Positions 7,941 through 13,110 of a stretch of DNA of 13,110 bases are shown here, piece after piece (the first letter of the stretch is position 1; every line of letters begins with the position of its first letter). Source of the stretch: Sulfurimonas sp. Lineage in GTDB: Bacteria; Campylobacterota; Campylobacteria; Campylobacterales; Sulfurimonadaceae. The notes beneath the pieces were generated by a model, which worked only from the letters and a program-made list of their open reading frames with translations, was not told the DNA's origin and made no database searches. The stretch is taken from positions 1-13,110 of the forward strand of contig WFPU01000028.1 of the NCBI GenBank assembly GCA_015487435.1. Reading direction: 5' to 3'. A program made the position numbers and the translations under genes.

Positions 7941-7953
7941 CTTGATTCAGAAT
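7933..7953. other. Perfect hairpin ending the tandem array
   Basis: ATTCTGAA (7933-7940), loop CTTGA, TTCAGAAT (7946-7953): a perfect 8-bp stem. The left arm is the end of the last 20-bp unit, so the array ends exactly inside this palindrome. The wider sequence, GTCATTCTGAAC...TTCAGAATCT, resembles a dispersed intergenic repeat that I recall from many bacterial genomes. It could also act as a barrier or terminator before the luxS promoter 30 bases on. Confidence 0.7.
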
Positions 7954-7984
7954 CTAACCAAATAACTTCAACAAAAAATCAAAC

Positions 7985-7998
7985 TATTTTGCTAAAAT
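7985..7998 (+). promoter_or_regulatory. Extended -10 promoter of luxS
   Basis: TATTTTGCTAAAAT contains TGn (7990-7992) directly before TAAAAT (7993-7998), an extended -10 behind a T-run, the typical Campylobacterota sigma-70 form. It implies a start near 8005 and a leader of about 24 bases. AAGGAA at 8015-8020 is the luxS ribosome site. The same 14 bases recur before the helicase gene at 9602-9615. Confidence 0.75.
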
Positions 7999-8028
7999 AC
8001 CCACAATAAAGATTAAGGAATTTAAACA

Positions 8029-8535
8029 ATGCCATTATTAGACTCATTTACAGTAGACCATACAATTATGCCAGCTCCAGCAGTTCGTAAAGCAAAAGGG
8101 ATGAAAAGCCCAAGCGGAGATAAAATAACAGTTTTTGATTTGCGTTTTGTTAAGCCAAACAAAGAAGTTTTATCAAGCAAAGGTATCCATACATTAGAGC
8201 ATCTATTTGCTGGATTTATGCGTGAGCACCTAAACTCAAAAAAAGTAGAAATTATTGATGTATCGCCTATGGGTTGTCGTACAGGTTTTTATATGAGTGT
8301 CCTTGGGCAACCAAAAGAGACAAGGGTAGCACGCGCTTGGGAAAAATCTATGGAAGATATTTTAAAAGTAAAAAGAAAAAAAGATATTCCAGAATTAAAT
8401 ATATATCAATGTGGTACTAGCAAAATGCATTCATTAAAAGATGCAAAAGATATTGCAAAAAAAGTACTAAAGCGTGGTATTGGAATTATGAGTAACAAAG
8501 AGTTAAAATTAGATTTAAGCAAAGTAGGTCAATAA
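8029..8535 (+). CDS. luxS: S-ribosylhomocysteine lyase (autoinducer-2 synthase)
   Basis: A 168-residue cytosolic metalloenzyme that splits S-ribosylhomocysteine into homocysteine and 4,5-dihydroxy-2,3-pentanedione, the precursor of AI-2, as part of the activated-methyl cycle. The metal ligands are visible: His54 and His58 in HTLEHLFAGFMR, and Cys128 in YQCGTS. The catalytic Glu57 and Cys83 (SPMGCRTGFYM) are also present, so it should be active. Length and the N-terminal DSFTVDHT are typical. The start at 8029 has AAGGAA 8 bases upstream and its own extended -10 promoter. It leads an operon with two small unknown genes. Whether AI-2 is used here as a signal or is only a by-product of methyl recycling cannot be told from sequence. 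Confidence 0.98.
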   Translation: MPLLDSFTVDHTIMPAPAVRKAKGMKSPSGDKITVFDLRFVKPNKEVLSSKGIHTLEHLFAGFMREHLNSKKVEIIDVSPMGCRTGFYMSVLGQPKETRVARAWEKSMEDILKVKRKKDIPELNIYQCGTSKMHSLKDAKDIAKKVLKRGIGIMSNKELKLDLSKVGQ

Positions 8536-8539
8536 ATAG

Positions 8540-8842
8540 ATGTATATATTACTTCCAGTAGATTCTGATAATATTGAAGAAGCAAAGTTAACAAAACTTA
8601 ATGATGTAAAATTCTGGGTGCAACTACTTGTGCAAGATGGTACTATAAAAGAAACACATCTATCAACCACTATGAATGATTTTGAAAATTTTTCAGAATG
8701 TGTAGTGGTTGAAAATGACAATGAATATGTTTGGCCTTTCATGGAACTTTCAATGATGGTATTAGTCGCGCACACTCAAAGAAATATAGGTGATATTGTA
8801 GAAGCTTATCTTTTTAAAGAGCTTCACGATTTAGCCGTATAG
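8540..8842 (+). CDS. Small conserved-looking protein of unknown function
   Basis: A 100-residue protein that I do not recognise with certainty. It starts 4 bases after the luxS stop with a weak ribosome site, so it is probably co-translated. It has no signal peptide or membrane segment, is acidic, and contains two Trp (residues 26 and 65). The opening strand MYILLPVDSDN followed by a SKLN-like stretch (AKLTKLND) faintly recalls the NifX / iron-molybdenum-cofactor-binding fold, which has an RNase H-like topology. The central cysteine and histidines do not form a clear metal site, so I would not call that function. Coding status is supported by tight packing between luxS and the next gene and by a normal amino-acid mix. 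Confidence 0.8.
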   Translation: MYILLPVDSDNIEEAKLTKLNDVKFWVQLLVQDGTIKETHLSTTMNDFENFSECVVVENDNEYVWPFMELSMMVLVAHTQRNIGDIVEAYLFKELHDLAV

Positions 8843-8850
8843 GATATATT

Positions 8851-9342
8851 ATGGAAATAAATCAATTTTTAGAGCTTTTTAATCCATTACCTGGTAATCA
8901 TTATTTACAAGTTACTACATCACCTGATGAAACAACTTGTGCATTAAATGAGATGGTAAAAGAGGTTGGTGGAGAATTTTCATTATATATATATACAGAT
9001 AAAGATGTTGATTATTCAACACAATATCCAGATGCAACTATAAAATATGTTAATAGTTTTAAAGAGCCATTTCGTACACATCCAAGAAGTAATGATATCG
9101 TAGTGATAAAAGATGTGTTTGATAAGCATGAGAACAAAGATATGCTTTTAAAAGTAACATACACCTCTTTAGCAAATACTGCTGAAATTATCATTATTGA
9201 AAAAAAAGGTGTAATGGATATTCAAAAAATGAAGCAGACGCTAGAAGACTATGAATTTAGAGTAGCCAATGATATAGATGTATTAGATGGTTATGATTTA
9301 GTTATGGCTAAAAAAATGCATATGTGGGGCAATGGTCTATAA
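8851..9342 (+). CDS. Protein of unknown function, Rossmann-like
   Basis: A 163-residue cytosolic protein, third in the luxS operon, starting 8 bases after its neighbour with AGGA at 8841-8844. Alternating strands and helices (for example FSLYIYTDKD, NDIVVIKDVFDKH, TAEIIIIEKKG, YDLVMAKKMHMW) are laid out like a Rossmann or class I methyltransferase-like fold. The glycine-rich SAM-binding loop that a working methyltransferase needs is not evident, so if related it may be degenerate. The late beta-strand plus YDLVMAKK resembles the last strand of such folds. This reading is from pattern alone. Linkage to luxS, an enzyme of methyl metabolism, makes the idea attractive but proves nothing. Confidence 0.8.
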   Translation: MEINQFLELFNPLPGNHYLQVTTSPDETTCALNEMVKEVGGEFSLYIYTDKDVDYSTQYPDATIKYVNSFKEPFRTHPRSNDIVVIKDVFDKHENKDMLLKVTYTSLANTAEIIIIEKKGVMDIQKMKQTLEDYEFRVANDIDVLDGYDLVMAKKMHMWGNGL

Positions 9343-9601
9343 AAAAATTATATACCCATATTTTAAGCACTTCCTTGAAAAAATAAATTTAATTTTGAAG
9401 CATTTTAAAGAATAAAATAGTATTAAGCCTATTAGAGTGAAATGACAAAAAAGCTGAAACTAATGATTGGTAATTTTAAAAGATTATTGATTTGGTTGTA
9501 GTTGTGGTGTATAGTAAAAAGTAGGGAGTTTAGAGAAATTAAATAAAATAGAATAAATTTTAATTATATAAAATGCTTCTATTAAAACCTAAATGAATAG
9601 A
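9343..9601. other. Non-coding gap between the luxS operon and the helicase
   Basis: Very AT-rich with no supportable gene. It contains a near-palindrome aaaataaatttaatttt (about 9380-9396) and a short G-rich patch (9494-9535). No hairpin plus T-run that would make a good terminator was found, although CTTC (9371-9374) and GAAG (9397-9400) could form a weak stem. The gap marks the boundary between core metabolism genes and the likely defence island. Confidence 0.6.
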
Positions 9602-9615
9602 TATTTTGCTAAAAT
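9602..9615 (+). promoter_or_regulatory. Extended -10 promoter of the helicase operon
   Basis: TATTTTGCTAAAAT, identical over 14 bases to the luxS promoter core. TG at 9607-9608 precedes TAAAAT at 9610-9615. It implies a transcript start near 9622 and a leader of about 19 bases to the ATG at 9641. This supports 9641, rather than the TTG at 9760, as the original start of the helicase gene. Confidence 0.7.
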
Positions 9616-9640
9616 GACTAAAATATAAATTATAGTAGGA

Positions 9641-12546
9641 ATGGCAAAATTAACTTCACTCAATATCACTCAAAATATTATGCTGAAATATTAACACTTC
9701 AAAACAGTTCTAATTCTATTGATAGACTGTCTCAATCAATCTTTAATGCTCAGATAGACTTGAACCCTCATCAAGTTGAAGCTGCTTTATTTGCTTTTAA
9801 GTCACCTCTATCAAGTGGTGTTATATTAGCTGATGAAGTTGGTCTTGGTAAAACTATTGAAGCTGGTCTTGTATTAACTCAGTATTGGAGTGAGAGAAAA
9901 AGGAAGATACTAATCATAGCACCATCAAGTCTTAGAAAACAGTGGTCTATGGAGTTAAAAGAGAAGTTCTTTTTAGATAGCTTTATCTTAGATGGTAAGA
10001 GCTATAAAGAAGAAGTAGCCAAAGGTAATAAAAATCCATTTGAGCAAAAAGATAAGATAGTTATCACTTCGTATCAGTTTGCTTCAAGACACAATGAAGC
10101 TATGTTGTTAGCAAATTTTCAACTCTCAGTTATAGATGAAGCTCACAAGATGAGAAACTATCATAAAGGCGAAAAAGCAAAGATGTCATTTGCTATTGTT
10201 AATGCCCTGCGAGAAACTAAAAAGATTTTACTTACAGCAACTCCACTTCAAAACTCTCTACTTGAAATCTTTGGTCTTGTAAGTGTTATAGATGATTTTG
10301 TATTTGGAGATAAGAAGTCTTTTGCTAAACAATTTTCTTCTACTGCTCTAACTACAAGTGATATGAACGACCTAAAAGATAGACTAAAACCAATAGTAAA
10401 AAGAACTCTTAGAAAAGATGTAGTGGAGTATATCAACTACACTAAGAGAATACCAATAGTTGAAGAATTTACACCTTCATCCGATGAGATTGCTCTTTAT
10501 GATTTAATCTCTGATTTTTTACTAAATGAAGATTTATACTCTATCCCTCGTGCGCAAAGAACACTTATCACTTTGGTTGTTAGAAAACTACTTAGCTCTT
10601 CTACAACTGCCATAATGGGAACACTTGGAACTTTAATCAAACGACTTAGAAAAATGGTAGTAGAGAAAAGAATAACGGGGGAAGATTTAGAGCTTATAAC
10701 TGATGATGAAGATGAACTTATAGAAGATTATCTTGAAGAAGAAAGTGATACACCATTTCAAGAAGTAAGACTACTTAATAATGACATAGAATCTATTGAA
10801 AATGAGATAGGAGAGCTTGAAATATTCATAGAGTTAGCAAAAACCATAGAGATAGATACTAAAGCAAAATCACTTTTAAGTGCTTTAACTAAAGGTTTTG
10901 AACAACAAGTAAAGTTAGGGGTAAAAGACCAAAAAGCTATTATATTTACAGAGAGTAGAAGAACTCAACAGTTTTTATTTGACTACCTTAGCGATAATGG
11001 ATTTGAAGATAAAGTTGTATTGTTCAATGGAACAAACACAGACCCAAAATCAAAAGAGATATATAAAGCTTGGTTAGAAAAATATAAAGATAGCGATAGA
11101 GCAACGGGTGCCAAAAGTGCCGATATGAAACAAGCCATAGTGGATTTTTTCGCGAGAGAAGCTTCTATTATGATAGCGACTGAAGCAGGAAGTGAGGGGA
11201 TAAACTTACAGTTTTGTAATATGCTTATCAACTATGACCTACCTTGGAACCCTCAACGGATAGAGCAAAGAATAGGTAGAGTTCATAGATATGGACAGAA
11301 GTTTGATGTAGTGGTTATAAACTTCTTAAACAAAAAGAATGCTGCTGATAGACGAGTATATGAACTACTATCAACTAAGTTCAATCTCTTTGAGGGTGTA
11401 TTTGGTGCTTCTGATGAAGTGCTCGGAAGTATAGAGAGTGGTGTTGATTTTGAGAAGCGAATACTTGAGATATACCAAACTTGTAGAGATGATAAAGCGA
11501 TTGAAGAAGCCTTTAATAACCTTCAAGTTGAGTTTAGTGAGCAGATAAAAGAGACAACAAAAAAAACAAGACAATCACTCTTGGATAACTTTGATGAAGA
11601 TGTTCATCTAAGGCTAAAAGATACAGAGCTTAGAAGTAATGAAACAGTAGATAGATTTTCAAGTCTGTTCTGGGATATTACAAAAGCAGAGTTAAGTGAT
11701 ACAGCTACATTTGATTATGAAAGACAAGAGTTTGAGTATCAAGGTAATCATTATCAACTTATATCAGCTTCAAAAACAAATCCAAATCAAAATGCCCACA
11801 CTTACAGACTAAACAGCTCACTTGGGGAAGAAGTAATCAATAGAGCTAAACAAAGAGAGCTGAGTCTTACTAAACTTATCTTTGACCTTACACACAACAA
11901 ATACAAAATATCTGTTCTTGATGACTACAAAGGTAAAAGAGGTTTTCTAAAGGCTACTAAAGTATCTATCAACTCTTACGATACAGAAGAGCATGTAATC
12001 ATTACAGCACTTACAAGCGATTACAAGGTGAATGGCGAAGCCAGAGAGGGTAGTCTGGGCTATAAATTACTCAATGAAGAAATAGCTACAAAGCTATTAT
12101 CTCTTGAAGCAGCACTAAACACTAAGGTAAATATTGACACTAATGACACTGAAAAATTGGAGTATGAATACCTCAAGCAAAAAGATATAATCCTCCAAGT
12201 TAATGAAACTACAAATCAAACTCACTTCATAAACCAAAGTGATAAGTTAGAGAAATGGTCTGAGGATAAATTAGCTAGTATTCAAAAAGAGTTAAAAGAT
12301 ACAAAAGCCAAAATAAAAGAGCTAAATCGTCAAGCAAGAGTATCTGAAAATATTGATGAACAAACCGATATACAGCTTCAAATACAAGCACAAGAGAAAA
12401 AAAGAAGAAAAATACAAAGAGAGATTTTTGATATTGAAGATGAAATCATTGAAGAGAGAGATGGATTGATAAAAAAATTAAAAAAAGCAAAAGAACAAAC
12501 AGTTACAACTAATGAATTATTTACAATACAATGGGAAATCATATAA
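9641..12546 (+). CDS. SNF2-family DEAD/DEAH helicase, frame broken at its 5' end
   Basis: A large superfamily 2 DNA-dependent ATPase/translocase of the SNF2/RapA-like type, probably part of a defence system. The uninterrupted frame runs from a TTG at 9760 (928 residues). Counting from there: motif I DEVGLGKT 25-32, DEAH 126-129, motif III TATP 159-162, the C-terminal lobe with IIFTESRR and GSEGINLQ, motif VI RIEQRIGRVHRYGQ 500-513, and a charged coiled coil at about 830-910. The same frame stays open upstream to 9622 and encodes FTQYHSKYYAEIL, the N-terminus I expect for this family, but has no ATG, GTG or TTG there. The ATG at 9641 is in the next frame (M-A-K-L-T, stop at 9692-9694). One extra A in the run 9646-9649 would give M-A-K-I-N-F-T-Q-Y. 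So there is a one-base deletion, a sequencing error, or a -1 slip. Starting at TTG 9760 would keep all helicase motifs. The AGGA before 9641 abuts the ATG, which is unusually close. Confidence 0.9.
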
Positions 12547-12956
12547 TGGAAAAGTTTGATGAGTGGAATGAGGTTAAAAAGCTTATAAGTAAAAAGAAAC
12601 GAGCTTTATATATAAAATCACGAGAAATATTTTGGGTTAAAATTGGAAAAAATATTGGTGATGAAGAGTTTGGAAAAGGTAAAGACTTTTTAAGACCAGT
12701 TGTAATTATAAGACAACTTACAAATGATTTGTTTGTAGGTGTTCCTACAACTACCACTATTAAAAAAGATAATGATTATTTTCATAAAGTTAGTTATGTG
12801 GATGTTAGTGATAAAAATATTTCAAGTACAGCTATGCTTTTACAATTTAAGACATTTAGTAAAAAAAGAGTTCTTAGTAAGTTGGGAATGGTAAATAAAA
12901 AAGAGTTTAAAATGATAACAGATAAACTAAAGAGGATAATTGACCCTACTTGCTAA
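12546..12956 (+). CDS. PemK/MazF-family toxin-like protein
   Basis: A 136-residue protein resembling the longer, often solitary branch of the PemK/MazF endoribonuclease family, whose members cut mRNA. N-terminal helix FDEWNEVKKLI, then REIFWVKIGKNIGDE, GKGKDFLRPVVII with Arg50-Pro51 as in the conserved RPV of MazF, VGVPTTTT with Thr68-71 in the place of the catalytic Thr, and STAMLLQFKTFSKKRV, where relatives usually have a Leu-Ser-Gln-Ile-Arg type motif. I start it at ATG 12546, which overlaps the helicase stop (TAATG), because MEKFDEWN looks like a native N-terminus and GGGA at 12533 is well spaced. An in-frame ATG at 12531 is possible. No MazE/PemI antitoxin gene is adjacent. Translational coupling to the helicase suggests a joint role, perhaps a fail-safe; this is inference. 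Confidence 0.82.
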   Translation: MEKFDEWNEVKKLISKKKRALYIKSREIFWVKIGKNIGDEEFGKGKDFLRPVVIIRQLTNDLFVGVPTTTTIKKDNDYFHKVSYVDVSDKNISSTAMLLQFKTFSKKRVLSKLGMVNKKEFKMITDKLKRIIDPTC

Positions 12957-12980
12957 GTCTAGACTTAATATGCAAGTAGG
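12945..12980. other. Hairpin spanning the end of the PemK-like gene
   Basis: CCTACTTGC (12945-12953) and GCAAGTAGG (12972-12980) form a perfect 9-bp stem. The loop contains TAAGTCTAGACTTA (12954-12967), itself a 14-base perfect palindrome that includes the gene's stop codon. There is no T-run after it, so it is not a normal terminator. It stands just before the ribosome site of the mini-ORF at 12999 and could attenuate the downstream gene, act as an mRNA processing site, or be a protein-binding operator. Confidence 0.65.
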
Positions 12981-12998
12981 TGTTCCCGAAGGATAATT

Positions 12999-13049
12999 AT
13001 GAGAGCATTATACAATAAAAAAGATAAAACATCAAGAGGCAAAAAATGA
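12999..13049 (+). CDS. Possible 16-residue leader ORF
   Basis: ATG at 12999 opens a 16-codon ORF (MRALYNKKDKTSRGKK) whose TGA overlaps the ATG of the next gene as ATGA (13046-13049). AAGGA at 12989-12993 lies 5 bases before its ATG, a better ribosome site than that of many genes here. It is strongly basic (8 of 16 are Lys or Arg). The overlap would couple translation of the next gene to this ORF. It may be a leader peptide, the remnant of a lost gene, or chance. Short length keeps confidence low. Confidence 0.4.
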   Translation: MRALYNKKDKTSRGKK

Positions 13050-13110
13050 GTAAAACTGAAAATCAAAAGAAACTACTAAAAATATTAAACGAGATATTCC
13101 AACTTGACCA
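13046..13110 (+). CDS. Start of a probable adenine-specific DNA methyltransferase (cut by window edge)
   Basis: ATG at 13046, preceded by AGAGG at 13035-13039, opens 21 complete codons before the window ends: MSKTENQKKLLKILNEIFQL then D, and CA of the next codon, which fits Gln or His. This N-terminus resembles large adenine-specific site-specific methyltransferases of type III-like or DISARM-like systems, which begin with a Lys/Leu-rich helix running into a Phe-Gln-x-Asp-Gln-Ala-Asp-Leu-type motif. Only the first part can be seen, so the identification is tentative. Position directly after a SNF2-family helicase supports it. Confidence 0.5.
   Translation, partial: MSKTENQKKLLKILNEIFQLD

Noticed and set aside
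9442..9501. 19-codon ORF (MTKKLKLMIGNFKRLLIWL), possible small hydrophobic toxin
   Set aside because: GAGTGAA before it is a poor ribosome site, no promoter or antisense RNA is evident, and short ORFs like this are expected by chance in such AT-rich DNA.
9646..9652. Programmed -1 frameshift site in the helicase gene
   Set aside because: A-AAA-TTA is not a canonical slippery heptamer and no stimulatory stem follows in the next bases. Slippage is possible but a simple indel explains the data better.
12945..12980. Intrinsic terminator after the PemK-like gene
   Set aside because: The stem is good, but it is followed by TGTTCCCGAAGG rather than a T-run, and the next gene continues in the same direction with coupled translation.

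Overview
This is an AT-rich window in which every supported gene lies on the + strand. The best fit is a free-living member of Campylobacterota (formerly Epsilonproteobacteria), something like Sulfurimonas or a relative. Three things point there: a four-subunit pyruvate:ferredoxin oxidoreductase in the gamma-delta-alpha-beta order known from Helicobacter, a luxS gene, and promoters that look like an extended -10 with no clear -35. The genus is an inference and was not tested.

Layout. (1) 73-4293: a tight cluster of an outer-membrane beta-barrel protein, a small exported PstS-like binding protein, a long methyl-accepting chemotaxis receptor, and a HAD phosphatase with almost no gap after the receptor. 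The first three look like one sensing/uptake unit. (2) 4387-7539: porC-porD-porA-porB, encoding the enzyme that interconverts pyruvate and acetyl-CoA + CO2 with ferredoxin. It runs toward CO2 fixation in bacteria that use the reductive TCA cycle. The genes are closely spaced, have good ribosome binding sites, and use CGT for arginine far more than the neighbouring genes, as expected for high expression. (3) 7540-8028: a 489-bp gap full of structure. It holds a strong long inverted repeat just after porB, a 13-bp direct repeat, and a tandem array of thirteen 20-bp units that ends exactly in a perfect 8-bp-stem hairpin. (4) 8029-9342: luxS followed by two small conserved-looking genes of unknown function, in one operon. 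(5) 9343-9640: non-coding, ending in a promoter identical over 14 bases to the luxS promoter. (6) 9641 to the right edge: the start of what looks like a defence (restriction/modification-like) island. It has a large SNF2-family helicase, a PemK/MazF-family toxin overlapping its stop codon, a hairpin, a 16-codon ORF, and the first 21 codons of a gene whose N-terminus resembles an adenine-specific DNA methyltransferase.

Main points for a second look. The helicase reading frame is broken at its extreme 5' end by what appears to be one missing A in an A-run at 9646-9649. The 20-bp array appears to be an amplification of one arm of a dispersed hairpin repeat. The helicase / PemK-like toxin / hairpin / mini-ORF / methylase arrangement at the right edge is the best candidate for an undescribed or poorly described system, but most of it lies beyond the window.
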